Shown: piece by piece, positions 14,394-27,276 of the stretch
How the letters are laid out: each line of letters starts with the position of its first letter
Position numbering within the stretch: the first letter of the stretch is position 1
Source of the DNA: Trochalopteron elliotii
Lineage: Eukaryota; Chordata; Aves; Passeriformes; Leiothrichidae
DNA length: 64,000 nt
Direction of reading: 5' to 3'
Assembly (NCBI GenBank): GCA_024734555.1
Contig: JANPWX010000081.1
Location: 2,628,825 to 2,692,824, forward strand
Translations under genes and position numbers: made by a program
The notes under the pieces: model-generated
Database searches by the model: none
What the model was told of the DNA's origin: nothing
The model's input: the letters and a program-made list of their open reading frames with translations, nothing else

Positions 14394-14420
14394 AATTCTA
14401 GCTAAGAAATAGCTAGAATT
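14394..14420. repeat. Perfect 10-bp hairpin
   Basis: Arms AATTCTAGCT (14394-14403) and AGCTAGAATT (14411-14420) are exact reverse complements around a 7-base loop. It is not followed by a U-run, so there is no reason to call a terminator. A function is not implied. Confidence 0.85.
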
Positions 14421-15942
14421 TTCAGTTTTCAGCTTCAGTTTTCTTCTTTTCTTAACAGGGTTACAAGTTAATCTCCTCTAGGTTACCAGTGAGCACAGAA
14501 AGGGATTATGAAAGTTACTCTACACAACACACAAGGTTGCTACACAGTGCAGTGTATTCAGACAATATACTCTTGGAGTTTTTTCAGTAATAAGATGTTA
14601 TCCCTCACTTCTCTGTGCCACAGGCTTTAGGGGAGATGCTTGGCATCTCAACTACAGTTAAAACACTAAGTGATTTATCTAAATAGGGTGTTTTGTTCAG
14701 ACTAGTGAATAATTAATTATTTGTCCCTTGAAGGATTTGGGCAGCAATGATGTCAACACTGAAGCTTCCAAGGCAGTAAGATTCTCTACTCAAATTAACC
14801 ATTAGACATTCACTGAAATACCATAGTCTGAATTTTTATTAGAAAAAGCTCAGTGTTATGAAAATCTAATTACTTTAAATGAAGTATAAATGACTAGATC
14901 CTTTAGTAATGCCGTAAAGTAGTACTGCATAGGTTTTATATACAAGCTGAGGAGATAGCTGAACAATTCTGAGCTCGTCAAGGGCAGGTTTCTGAAACTG
15001 TCTTTTAAAGAACACCTGTCACTACCAAAATATGCTGCTTTTCTTTGTCATGTATTGGGTTTCTAAATCTCAAACAAAACATTACCTTACTGTATTAGGA
15101 AAATAACTGAAATAAAAGGAGTTTAAATTTCTACAATTACACATTTTTATATTTTTTTTTCTCCCCAAAAATGCTTTTGTTACAGAAACTTACCATAGTA
15201 ACCACTCAGCAGAAAAAAAAATATGCAAAAAATTTAGAATTTATTACTATGATGATATTAATTAGTTCCATCATACAATGTTGCATCCTTTTTCAAGTGA
15301 AACACTGTCTTTGAACTACTCTTACTTAGCTTTTATGCTGTACTTTCAGTTATTGCTTTAGAATTTTATGTATTTGACCTAAGTTCTGCATTTTCTGTCA
15401 TTAAAAACATGCACTGAATATTTTGGGGGGTTTAAGTCTGTTAATTTGAGTGTAATTAATTCCATTTTATGACTGTTCCTGTAATTTGATATTTTAAATG
15501 AGGTTTCAATTGAATTGCAGGTCCTTTGGGAAGATGGACTTCAGAACTGTTATTTGCAGAATTTCTGTGTTGTAAAAATATTCTTGAACTTGAAAGGAGT
15601 CAAGACTCCATATCAGTGGAATAAAATGCAAATGCTTAAATAGAACGTAATTACTCTGTTTCACTGTTTTATTGCTTAGCCACAAATGAAAGCCAGGTAA
15701 AAAAATCCTTAAACATGATAATTTAAATATTTATAGAGGAATCTTCCTTTCTGAAGTCACCTTTCCCAATTAATAACTCCAGAGGTAAATTATAAACAGT
15801 CAATGCTGCTGTAGAACATAATTATCTGGAGAAAAAAATAATCTGGGAAAAGAAGATTGCCAAAATGTTCAAATAAATGGCTTAATCTATTCCACCAAAC
15901 TAAATGCAAATTTCAATATACCCATCAGAAAGCAAGTTTGTT

Positions 15943-15970
15943 GTTCAGGTTCATTGTTCTGAACCTGAAC
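15943..15970. repeat. Perfect 11-bp hairpin
   Basis: Arms GTTCAGGTTCA (15943-15953) and TGAACCTGAAC (15960-15970) are exact reverse complements around a 6-base loop. The arms also contain AGGTTCA-type nuclear-receptor half-sites in inverted arrangement (spacing of a few bases). The arms are too short for a canonical microRNA precursor. Confidence 0.85.
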
Positions 15971-16448
15971 TAGTATGAGAAGCCTTATTTTCCCTAGATT
16001 GGCACACTGACCTAAATATATCTGAGAAAAACCCATGGGACCAAGTGACAACAAGATATCACATAAATGAAAATGACAACTTGTAACTTAGAATTCCAAA
16101 AAGAAAGTTTCAACATTTTACCTTTCCCCGTAATTCCTTGAGATTCAATAAGCATGATTTTGCCCCTAAATATAACTGAGGTAAAGCACATGAAGTTAAA
16201 TCTCACCCAGCATAATTAACTCTTACAGCCACTAAAATTTGACATAATGAAATTAAGTAACATGCCAGTTAAATAATCATTATTTTGATGTAACCCAAAT
16301 GTTCCAAATAGTGAAGTTTTTGATTGGAAGAACAACATCCTTCTCCTGCAACTATTAAAAAAAATATATCATAAAAATCTCAAAGACTACAAGAGAAGAA
16401 ATATTGGAATCTTTAATTTGAAAACATGCTTCCTCATTAACAATGAAA

Positions 16449-16605
16449 TCACAGAATCATTTAAATTCGAAAAGACGTCTTAGATCATTGAGTCCAACCA
16501 TTAACCCAGCACTGCCAAGCCCCCCAATAAATCATGTCCCCAGGCACCATGTCTACATGTCTTAAATACCTCCAGGGATAATGACTCAGCCACTTCCAGG
16601 ACAGC
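16449..16605 (-). mobile_element. CR1 LINE fragment, reverse strand
   Basis: Read on the plus strand it opens with 'CACAGAATCAT', the reverse complement of the CR1 3' terminus. It continues 'TTGAGTCCAACCATTAACCC', 'GCACTGCCAAGCC' and 'CTTAAATACCTCCAGGGAT', all standard for CR1. Similarity is clear to about 16605 and then fades. DNA to about 16690 may be further degraded CR1. Only the 3' tail of the element remains. Confidence 0.9.
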
Positions 16606-19600
16606 AAGGAATAATTGGGAAGCCATACCAATTGCTGGGTCACAATTATTCTGCTGAGGCTGAATCCTCTGCCCCTTGGCATTTCTTCATGCTGCAAGAC
16701 CCAGTGACATTCTTAGACAGAGTAAGCAAGAGATAAATGGACCTTAATTAGCACAAATGACACAGAAGCATATTTGTTGAGGGCAGGTGAAAAAATTCTT
16801 GCAGATTCACCTAAATATTGTTATCAGTGCCACATTTGTATTTCTTTGTTAGTTGGACTGGAATGATACCTCATGCTCACTGGGCACTGTATCTTGTCCA
16901 CAACATGACAGAGAAAATTAGTCCTCCCAGCAAGGAAAAGTTCATTTTCTTAATGAATTTGGACAGTTATTTTGTTAAATGCCCTGGCACCTACACTGAA
17001 GATTGCTCTTTAAAATCCTGTACATAAACAACAGTAATCTTTAATGAGGAACACAGGACTATTCCAACCACTGACTTTGTTACAAAGGAAGCACTTAACA
17101 ACAAAAGTTCGAGAAATCCTATTTTCTTACAGTTGAGCCATGTTAAAAAAAAAAAAAAAAGTATATTGGGCTTTAAGATGAATATAAGTCTGCTGCAAAA
17201 ATTTGAGAATCAAATAGTTTTCCTAATGTAAAATCACTGAGAATCGGAAACAGGATCAAAGTACAAACTAAGCAACAATGAAGAAATTTTTTCAAGGTCC
17301 ATTCCTCACACTATACACTCATGTATAGTACTGTCCTGTATAAATGAAATCCATAGTTTAGGAGGTATAATACCAGAACTATGCCCATTGTTATGTATAC
17401 AAGGATTAGATTAAGATTGTAAAGAAAGATTCATATAATGTAAAAAAAAAAAAGAAAAATAGCTTTTACTGCATTCCTTACAATAATTTAGAAGTGTACA
17501 GAGAAAAATCTATTTATACTGCACTGTACCAAATTGTGCATTTAATGTATATTAGAAATTCCATGGAGGACATCTTTTATCAAATCTATGCCTCCAGATG
17601 TATTATATTGACTGTGGATAAAAAGATAAACCACCTTATTATGTATGCTAACATCACCTTCAGTACACATGCACTACATCATGCAGTAACATCTTTCTTT
17701 ATTGCTAGTGGAAAAAAGCAAAATTTAATCAATCTTTCAATATATTTTATGGCCTATAGCTCTGTTTCTTTTAAGACAGTATGATGGAGATCTCACCAGT
17801 TTGTTAATTAAAAGCATTTGCAGTTATCATGGAACTTGTAGCTGTGTGACATATTTTTTTACATATTTTACTTGGAAATTTCTGTGGCACCAATGAACTA
17901 TGTGTTGTCAGATGTCACATTTTTAATGATAGACTGATACACTGAAATGCTAAATTTGAAGTCTGTGTCCTACTCATTTTTGTGTGAAACTAAAGAAATT
18001 AGGGAGTTATGCTCTGAGCAATCTTCAATTTTTGTGCCCTTAAGACAAACATCATCATGGAAGTTACACAAGCACTCAAAAACCTGGCAGTTTGAGGTGT
18101 CATTCTGAATTTCTAGTCAGAGTTGACTACAAGGTCAGAAGTTACTGCAAGGAGAAAAATTATTTTAACAGAATAGCTAATGATATAACTTCTGACTGTT
18201 GACTTATGCCTAGATCTTGGGAGCTTTACTGATAAATCTGTAAGGACAAACTTTGACAAGTCAGTCAGAAAGTCAACAGTGATTCTACTTGACACCATTT
18301 CAGGCAAAATGTTGAAGTCAAAGGTTGACTCCTGGTAACACTTTGCATTTCCTTAAGTATTGCCTGTTCCTCCTTTTGGCTCTTCTCACGTTACAGACTT
18401 TCTTTCTCTCCAAAGTTGATTGAATAGAGAGAAACAGCACTTATTCTGAGTCGCCCATAATGTAAGAAGGTTTTATTTTCCCCCACCCCTGAAGAAGCAA
18501 GTGATAACTTCTTAAACATGAATGCATTAAAATGTAGCAGCCTTACTGAAAAGAAATGCCTGATAGTTAAATTCTACTTATTCAGCTGGAAAAAAGCACA
18601 CCAAACAACAAAAACAAATGTGTTTTAAATGCCATCTTTCATTGTACTGACTAGTTTTTATTTTCTAGCTTTTCTTAGTTCTGTATATATTTGCATGTGC
18701 ACACATTTTACATTCACATCTACACAGAATTTACCTTTGTGATAAAACTGCATTCTCGTAAAATGTAGGAGTAACAGAATGCAATAATGATGTAACAGTG
18801 AACTTATTTTCAATACCACTTCTTTATTCAGGTTTTGTAGCTTGGGGATTTACAAAGCTTCTGTTAGTAAATAATTCATGATTCTCATTAGAATTCTTTA
18901 TTTTTTGTACTGTAGGAAAAAATATAATTTGCAGTTTGCAAACAATGGATAAAGATCAAGTTTCAACCAGTGCTGTCACCTTCTTTGCCTTTTTTTAGTT
19001 TTGGGCTACAAGTGTAACTAGGGTAACATCTGACTATTCCCTGAAAGAATATATTGTTGAGCTTTCTTTAATAATAGCCATCCAAAATGTCATGGTGTGT
19101 ATTTCTTCTATTAATATTTCACAAAGTACACAATTTCCTAAAAGAAATTATCTTCTGATGCTAACAATGTACATGATTTCAGAAAAATCTGGATACTAAG
19201 GATATGGCTAAGTAGAAAATTATTCAAGAATCAGCATGGGGCTAATAAAGGCAGTTTATAGCATTTATACTGGCATAGTATCTCTTTGTGTAATCAGATA
19301 ATGCTCCTTTGGAGAAAAGGAAGGCAGTTGATTTCATTTACCTGGAGTTTAAGAGACATTATCATGCTATGCCATCAGAAACCAACAATATGTGCATTAG
19401 GAAAATTTTGATTTGTGCACTAAGACTGACAAAAAACGGAAAAACGTAGCAGGACTATTCCTGACTTATTTCAAGATCAAAATTGAAATTGTACTGATTA
19501 GATACTTTCCTTAGTGACTGCCCAAGTAATAAGAGCACACTGATGAAATATATTTGAAACTAAGTTGCTAGAAACAGAAAAAGGAGTTAGAATGCTAATC

Positions 19601-21492
19601 TTGAAGGAACTTCCCAATCTACATCACTAAAGCCACAAAAACAGTATACTGCAATTTCTGTCATAATGACAAAACTGAAGGAAAAATAAGCAGAACAAAG
19701 CATAGCTGCATATAGAAAACAAACCACTCTCAGCCCTGAGTATACTGAAAAAGAATTCAAGAAAACACTTTCTTGCTCTGAGGGAAGAAATGTTAATAAT
19801 AGTGCTGATAACATATTCACTGAGATAAAGTTGAACGCAACTTATATTGCTACTGCTTGTATATTTTGAACTAAAGCAATAGTTTATTCTAAATGAATAA
19901 GCAGAAGCAATCAGTTTTATGAAAAGCCATTGGTTTGTTGCCCTGCTCAAAGATTTAAACATAGCTTAAACATAAGTCATAGAAAACTGGGTTGTACTCA
20001 CATTTTTAATAACATATGATTTATCACCAACTGGATTTTGTGTTTGTGTGTGCAGTTGTTTTTTGGTTTCTTTTTCCTGTGAGCAGTAAGGCAGTCCTGT
20101 ATCTCGTGGTCTTAGCAAAAAGTGCAAGCAGAACATTAAATATTCTAGGTTTCTTTTTTTTAATGCAGACAAATACCCTTCCATGTAAAAATACTCAGGA
20201 CCGGTCACCTTAAAGCTACCTGTTTCCCTTAGAAATTATAGATTTTTTTAAATTATTATTTTATTTTGAAGGAAAGCAATATAAACAGGCTTCAAACCCT
20301 GCAAACACAAACTACAATATTTGTAGTTAATTATCCTGTAGAAAGTTATCCTGGTGGAAATATTTTAAAAAGCCCTAATACAAGTATGTGCCTAGAGGCC
20401 ACTGAAAGCAGTGATGTAGAAAATGTGTGGACAGAAATAAGAAGAAGGACACATTAAGGACAGGGGCTGCATGTGTATTTTTCTTGGAGACTCCAACACC
20501 ACATCATCTCTAAAGGTGTCACAACCCAACCCAAGATGAGAGACCCATGGTGTTCATACCTCCCCTGCCTTCAGTTTGTGCATGCAGTCTCCTGAAATCA
20601 TGAACACAAACCAGTATGCTGTCTTCTTAGCATTTAACTTATATAAATGTGTAATATTGATGGAACAATCCTTGGCAAGGGTCCATAAGGCTTTAGAATA
20701 GCACAAGGCACAGGGACAATGAATTTGTGAGGTTATTCAACAAATCTTTCAGAGCTGTAACACGTGGCAGCAAAATAAAAATATAGCCACACTGCTAGTA
20801 CTTTATAACGCCCACAATATTAATTTCTGACCAATGTCAACATTTCAGTAGGCTGCCAACAGAATGAATTAGGCAAAGAATACACTCAAAGGAAGATAAA
20901 AATCTTGAAAATGTTAGAATGAAAATTGTCAGAGCCGGAGCATGACAAAAGTGCATGTTTGAATGAGGGGATGGAGGTTGTCTCACTATAGGAATTTTCC
21001 ATAAAGTGGATATCTTAAGTCAAATTGTAGCAGAAAATGGATAGAAAAAAGTGAGACGTGGCCAGTAACTATTTTAGAGGATTCTTAGTCCAGGTTATTG
21101 CTTAAAAATGGCTAAAGAAGGAAAAAAACACAACACCTTGACTAAAACTTTTTCTCTTCATTTTTTTCTTGGGAGTACTTAGTAAAAATGCTGTCCAAGC
21201 TGAATTCTATATAACAAATTAATTATTTTTACAAATCTTGAAATTGATTCTGCATCAAGTAATAGTAAAACTCTCAGTTAATACTCTTCTCCATTCTGAC
21301 TGAAAGACAGAAGGACAAGAAAAAGCCGAGAGGAGAAAAATATAAGCAGGAGAAAGATGAAATGCAGATTCAGTTTAGCTTTTCATTTTGATTAACCTGT
21401 AGACTGGAGCTCAAAGACGCTGCTAGAGGTTTGAAAGACAGATGAATCTTTGCACTTCATTCAGCCGAAATACTGAACTCAGTTTCAAGCAC
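16606..21492. other. Non-coding AT-rich stretch
   Basis: No supportable gene. It holds a 16-base poly(A) run near 17145 and an A-rich run near 17440. The GTCA/TGAC inverted-repeat cluster at 18113-18330 is listed separately. The two overlapping minus-strand frames at 19587-19962 are AT-driven and hydrophobic without any motif. Confidence 0.5.
18113..18330. repeat. Cluster of GTCA/TGAC inverted repeats
   Basis: GTCAGAAGTTA at 18134-18144 is matched by its exact reverse complement TAACTTCTGAC at 18186-18196. ACTGTTGACTT at 18195-18205 is matched by AAGTCAACAGT at 18270-18280. Further GTCA or TGAC units occur at 18123, 18245-18265 and 18315-18330. The two arm pairs nearly abut at 18195, so the block could fold into a two-stem structure. 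It may be a decayed palindromic element or a chance cluster of related words. Confidence 0.55.
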
Positions 21493-21770
21493 TGTGCCTC
21501 AAGAAAGATGAAGTACTATAACCCTAGTGAAGAGACAGCAGAAAAGAAGAAAAGATGAGAGACCCAGAAAACACAACCCATGTCCTATGAAAGAAAAGAG
21601 GAAGAAATAGGTTTAAGTACATAAAGGGTCATTTGAAAAAGGATGGGAATAATCTGCATAAAACATTAACAGACTTTTAAACTTGACAAGAAAGTTTCAT
21701 GTCAGGTATTAGGAAAAACATTCAACCTCTGAAGAACCAAAGCTGTACAAGTGATTGGAAAGGCTGTGAT
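21493..21770 (+). mobile_element. Ancient, strongly diverged CR1 remnant
   Basis: Words in the correct order match the old amniote CR1 consensus: 'CCTCAAGAAAGATGAA', 'GAGAGACCCAGAAAACA', 'GTCCTATGAAAGAAAAGAGG', 'TTTAAGTACATAAAGGG', then 'GTATTAGGAAAAACATTC'. A gap of roughly 60-70 bases between the GAGG and AAGTACATAAAGGG blocks is inferred from consensus spacing. No frame survives and the 3' terminus is absent. It is older than the other copies here. The call depends on collinearity rather than identity. Confidence 0.65.
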
Positions 21771-23474
21771 CTGCTCAAAGAGAAAGATAAAAATCTGTGA
21801 GGGAAGACTCAGGTTCAGTGATGCCACTTTTTTATTCTATTAACGCAAACCCCACGTCTTTACATTAACGAAAAGAAAGAGGGAATCAATTCCAATTTTA
21901 TTTCATTATAGATAAGTCCGCACTACACTAAGTCAGCATTAATTTAATTTTTAGGCACTAATTTTAACAAAAACAGGCTGGAATAACCCCATTACAGTCA
22001 TCATTTGTTACAATCTACTTGGATTTTTTCATGATTTTCCTCTTTGACGTAACAGACTTCAAGGGCTTTTTGTGTCATCAAATGCTGTAGGGATAATTGA
22101 CATTAACTATAAATCCTTAGGAAACGTCGTGAACTTTATCACAACAGCTGAGTTATCCCTTCTTTGCTACATCCATTTACTAAAAATTTCAACTTCAGAG
22201 TCACAGAAAATATCAATTTATTAATTTTTCTAAAGAATAGATTTTACCTCCAAACATAGACTGATATCACATATTTGATTCTCACTTGTCAGGTAGCTGT
22301 AAAAAGGCTTCAATAGACATTTGTCTAAAGTTTTAAATTGTATCCTCAACCACATGACTGAGGACCAGATTTTATCAAAAACTTGAGAGACCATAAGTCC
22401 AACTTTGCATCTGCTGAAAAGCATAACTTTACTTCTCCACACTCATGAACGATGATTTTTTTAGATGTTAATTTTCAAAGATAATTATTTTACTGTTCAA
22501 CTATCCCACAACAAAAAGCAAGAGGCACTGCTCTCAGTCTACATCATTAGCCTGGGACATGAAACATTTCCTTGTCCTCAGGTCTAATTATTTTTCTCTG
22601 CTGAGAAGAAACAAAGGGTTGATATAAAACCTCAGTCCATATCTTCCTTCTGATATCTTGGTTTCTACACAAAATAAGCCATGTAACATTCACCAGAATG
22701 GGTTCCTTCTCTCAGTCAATCCCTTTATCTGGGCAACTGTGGTTTAGGATTTGAGAGACTCACTAAGAACTGCACAAACTCCCAAACAGAAATACTGCAA
22801 CCACTGACTGGCAGTTAAAAAATCATGGGTAACAATATAAGAAAATAATAAATATTCACGTACTATTTCCAGCTATCAATTATAATGTCCTCTTCTTAAT
22901 GAAAAATGTATTTGGTTTTTGTTTTCTTTTTTTACATGTATAAAGCCCACCTTCACCTTGCAAAGCACTAAATCCTCATTTTAGTCCATTTCTCCATAGA
23001 GATCTGTATAGAAATTCCTTATATACTCATGTGTTCCTTGGCAGGATAAGGCTCTTTCCATTACAAAAATCACTGACCTAAATCACATTAAAATCCTCTT
23101 CTTCTTTTTGTTAGGTATTTATGCAAAAGAAGCTGAACACTCTCTGGTGTCTTGTAGGCCTGTTTTGTTGCTGCTTCTGCCTTTCAAAGACGCATTACAA
23201 AACACGGTCTCCAAAATTTTTCCCTTTGCTGTTCAAAGTCTGAATCATGATTAACCTTGCCTTTGAAGTACAAGGCACATTTACAATAAAAGACATGAAG
23301 ACATTCAAAAAAGAAAAAGTTCTCTTTTAAGGTGAAAAATAAAGTACTACCATCTCCCTGTGTTATCATCCATTTTTCTGTCAAGTGCTTGCATTTGTCA
23401 AGTACTCTCAAGATTTTGTAGAATTCCAGAAAAGGCATTAAATACTATTTCTGTTTTAATCATGAATAAAAGTG
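21771..23474. other. Non-coding AT-rich stretch
   Basis: No gene or clear repeat seen. The region is low in CpG and contains only short, unsupported frames on both strands. Confidence 0.5.
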
Positions 23475-23552
23475 TGAATAAGGAAGTAAACTGCTTTGTT
23501 TTAGACCACACAGCAAACTGTGGAGGTAGATTTAAAACTCAAAGCATCTGGC
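23475..23552 (+). mobile_element. Possible MIR-like remnant
   Basis: 'GACCACACAGCAAACTGTGG' near 23504 followed by 'GATTTAAAACTC' resembles the MIR 3' part, in which AGGTCACACAGC is followed by GGGATTCGAACCC. The similarity is short and degraded, so this is a weaker call than the one at 4675. Confidence 0.4.
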
Positions 23553-23683
23553 TAGAATTATTGGGAAAAATAAACCATCAGATCAGTAAATTTAACAAAA
23601 CTGGACATTTCCTATGGTTAAGGAGTAATTTCAATTAATTTCTTGTTGGAATAGACTGACTTTTTCTTTTAAAACTACACTGT

Positions 23684-23940
23684 GTCATGGAATCATAGAA
23701 CAGTACAGATTAGAAGAGACTTAAAAAAATCCAATCTTCCATGGGAAAGGGAGTCTTGATGAGATCAAGCACCCTGTCCTATCCCATCTCAAAAACCTCC
23801 ACCAATGGGGACTCCACAATGTCTCTGAGAGTTTGTTGCAGTGAATGATTGATTTTACTGTAAGAAAGTCTCTTCCTTATGTTAAAATGATGTCCTGTTT
23901 CATCATTTTTAATTAACAAATCCACCTTTCCTCATTCCAA
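23684..23940 (-). mobile_element. CR1 LINE fragment, reverse strand
   Basis: It begins with 'TCATGGAATCATAGAACAGT', the reverse complement of a CR1 3' end. It continues with recognisable CR1 tail words such as 'AAAAACCTCCACCAATGGGG' and 'GACTCCACAATGTCTCTG', then 'AGTCTCTTCCTTATGTT' from the end of ORF2. Divergence is moderate and the frame is broken. It lies about 570 bases before another CR1 in the same orientation but has a different tail sequence, so they are separate insertions rather than a duplication. Confidence 0.87.
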
Positions 23941-24505
23941 GCATGCTTGTTGAAATAAGTTAAAATGCCTATTATTTTAATTAGTGAAAATGTACAAACA
24001 TTTGAAGTGAAATATAATTACTCAGTACTTCAAAACAAAGGAGTTTTTTCATCCTTATTCAGCAAAAGCAAACATTTTAAGTCTCAAATCCTCAAAACAG
24101 AGGAAAATTATTTGTCTAATGTTTGTAGCCAGCACTTGATGTGAGTTTAGGGCAACATTCTTTTGAACACTTATACATGAGTCCACATTTATTGGTTACA
24201 AAAAGTAACAAGAAAGACTTTCAATTGAGGTTGCTTTTTGAAGTGGTTGTGTTACTTGGTTACATGTATATTTAACACATTCCATGGGCTTCCTGTCATG
24301 ATGGTCTTCGGTAAGAAGCGATTTGTTATAATACTAAGGAGTTTGGAAAAGCTTAATATACTTTTTGGAACACAGAAATATAAAAGCTTTTGCAATACAG
24401 TTTGTGTATTAGTGTTCTGTCACACAAACCCATCTTTTACAAGTGGGAAGTTGAGTACAAACAAAACGTTTTAGTCATGCAAAATGACTTGTTTTCCCTC
24501 ATTAA

Positions 24506-24890
24506 AGAATCATAGAAAGGCTTGGGTTGGAAGGCACTTAGTTCCTAAACCTTTCACTAGATCAGGTTTCTCAGAGCTGCATCTAGCCTGGCCTTGAACA
24601 CTTCCAGGGATGGAGAATCCACAATTCCTCTGGGCAACCTGTGCCAGTGGCTCACCACTTGAACAGTAAAGAATTTATTCCTTACATCTAATCTAAACTT
24701 TCTCTCAGTCTGAAGCCATTCTCCCTTGTCCTGCCACCACACAGTGCTGCAAATAGTCTCCCTCCATCTTTCTTACAGGCTCCATTCAGGTCCTGGAAGG
24801 TTACCCCAAAGCCTTCTCTTTGCTAGGCTGAACAATCCTAATTCTCTCAGCCTTTCCTTATGTGTATTTGACATGTCCTAGTGCTTCAAT
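24506..24890 (-). mobile_element. CR1 LINE, reverse strand, relatively young
   Basis: The plus strand opens 'AGAATCATAGAAAGGCTTGG' (CR1 3' end in reverse) and keeps long stretches close to consensus: 'CTAGCCTGGCCTTGAACACT', 'TGGGCAACCTGTGCCAGTGG', 'CAGCCTTTCCTTATG'. About 385 bases are present, covering the 3' UTR and the end of ORF2. It is the best preserved CR1 in the window by reading-frame integrity (see the ORF2 remnant inside it). Confidence 0.95.
24557..24742 (-). pseudogene. CR1 ORF2 C-terminal remnant (open, about 60 codons)
   Basis: On the minus strand this frame encodes the C-terminus of the CR1 ORF2 protein, the endonuclease/reverse-transcriptase polyprotein. Recognisable segments are RKFRLDVRNKFF, HWHRLPRGIVDSPSLEVFKA and the ending LRNLI before the stop, collinear with the family C-terminus. 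The reverse-transcriptase and endonuclease domains are absent because the element is 5'-truncated, so it cannot be active. No ATG begins it (the first codon in the open run is GTG). The frame is intact only for this segment and is lost further upstream. Confidence 0.85.
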
Positions 24891-27276
24891 TCTACATCAA
24901 AACTGAACTTCAGCTGTACTAAGATAATTACAAGCGTAGCTGCATTTAAACTGCTGTATTGTTCCTTTTAGCTAAGAAGGCATTTTGAAAACACATTTTA
25001 TGGGGTAATGTTTGCAGTATAATTATTCATTTGGTAGACACACTTCTTTAGCATCAGCCACTGACATTCGTTCTGCTAAGGATTTACAGCTGCAAGTCAC
25101 ATCAGGTAAGTGCAGCTGCTCACAGACGGAATGGTTAAATCCTAAAAGAGAAGTGCCACAAGACTCCTGGATCAACTTGGAACAAACACTGCAAAGATAA
25201 ATAGGACATAAACAATACTGCTAGAGAGTGTTGCCTAAAGTTGTTGTGTTTTCTGCATCAGGACTTGAAAAGTCAATTTTTCAGAAAAGAACTATGGTTT
25301 GCATATCAAAAACCAGAAAAAATTTCTCAGAATTCTTTCTTGTATAAAGATGCTCAATTGGATATAAAAATCCATAAGCATTTTAAAGCAGTTACTACAA
25401 TACAAAGGGCCATTAAAGCAAACCACAAAGACCATTTTTAATAATTTACACTTTATCAGAAGAAAGTCAGCTATTTTGAAAAAAATTCAAACCAAACCAA
25501 ACCAAACAACAAATGAAAACATGTAAGAGAGATGTAGATGTTTGAAGACATGCCTATGTGAGATGTTCATGCATATAACACATTTCCATGCATATAAAAT
25601 AAAACTAATACTGTAACTGAGTGCGTCAACAGCACAGCAACAAAACCAAATTGCAACTATGTATTCCCTCTGTCATTTCTAGTTTTTCAAAACTTGCCTG
25701 AAGCACATAGCTTTCTAAAATACCTTCCATGGTTAGTAGTGTGCACATTCCATTTCATTATGTCTGTGAATATTTGCTGTTTTTAGAATGTGATCAATAT
25801 TTCCTTAAAATAGAATATATTTATATGCATAAATACAGTCTAAATAAACATCTAAATAAACTTCCTACAGGATAGGTCTAGAATTTTTAAAGGTCTTGCT
25901 TATAAGAGTGAATTAAGTTTTAGTATGTGGAAATGCCCTAGTATTCAGAAACAAGAATTTATCCAAGAGAACAGGTCTGCTCTTGAGGTTCAGGGAGACT
26001 CATGTTTTATCACATGGAAGATCTGAGTATTTTGCACTAGTGAAGATGCCTTCCCAGATCCTGTTGTGCATATGTTCTATTTGCAAAACAAACTTTTAAA
26101 GCCATCTGAGTAGGTACTGCCATCTTTGGCAGTAATTAGGAGAGAATGAGAACATTTACTAGACCACTCTATCCAGAGAATTTAATTAGACTGTCACTCA
26201 AGACTTCTTCCAAGGTCCCTCTAGTGGAGGTAAAACATTATGGTTATGACCTGCTTTTTGAAGTCAAACTTTTGTACAAGAACAAAACTAACCTACAAGG
26301 CCAGCTGAAAGTCAAGGAAAACACTGAACATATGGGATACATAGATACATGTCTTTCAAGAAAGATGTATAATTCTTGCACAAGCACTCATAACAGAAGG
26401 AAGATCAAAGTTTTTAAGTGCTACAGGCTAAATAATTTTAGATGTATATCAGTGTTCTGATAATTTGGAACTTAAAGTATATATATGGCTCGGGTACATT
26501 TATATTCTAATCAATATTGGCTAATGTAGTTTGGTATAATTCTTTACAATTACAGCTAAAGAACAAACAAAAGTATACATTGTTCTAAATTTCTGCCTGA
26601 GCAGTTTTGAGTAAATGATTTCAAAGAATGTCTTCACCCAAAAAGCCATTCTGAAAGTGGAGACTGTGTAGACTCCAGAACCCTAGATGTACATTAAAAT
26701 AATTGAGTCTGATTCTCTGTATAATATCTCTAATCAGATCATTGGCAAGAAAGCACTAGGATATTTATAATGCTGTTCTTGCTAATACCAATGTTGACAT
26801 ACCACAAAACAGATATGCTGCTGCTTGTCTCTTACTATTAAATCAGTTCATTACACATGTTGGACCAGTTTATGACTAGCTACCAATGCAGAATGAAATA
26901 AGTAAGCAGTTTCACAAAAGTAAGCATGGGTAGACTTGTCTGAATTTACTGAAACGCAAGTAATCTTCATGACAAATAAAAATACTAGGAAAAAAAATGG
27001 GTAAGATATAAAACTTCCCCTCAGATAACCATTAAACATAAATTATGTGAAGTTATCTGTGTTATAAGTTGACTGAAAAATTCTAAAAATTCACTTACTT
27101 CAACTATTTTTCTTAAATACACATCAGAGGTATCTTAATTCAAATGAATGTTTCAAATTTTTTACTATGATCTGCCAATGTGTGTGATTTTGAATATTGG
27201 GCATGCATCTCAAATATATTTTACCACAACTTTGACCTCTGACCTGCAGTTCTGCTTTGATTAAATGTAGGCTGCA

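Larger units (their letters stand above)
12358..16448. other. Non-coding AT-rich stretch
   Basis: No supportable gene. It contains two perfect short hairpins (14394-14420 and 15943-15970, listed separately). A possible 34-base micro-exon (13494-13527) lies between an acceptor-like 'TTTTTTATTTCAG' and a donor-like 'CACAGGTACAG', which is weak evidence on its own. Confidence 0.5.

Noticed and set aside
14394..15970. The two short hairpins as microRNA precursors or terminators
   Set aside because: Stems of 10-11 bp are far shorter than a microRNA precursor, and intrinsic terminators are not expected in a vertebrate.
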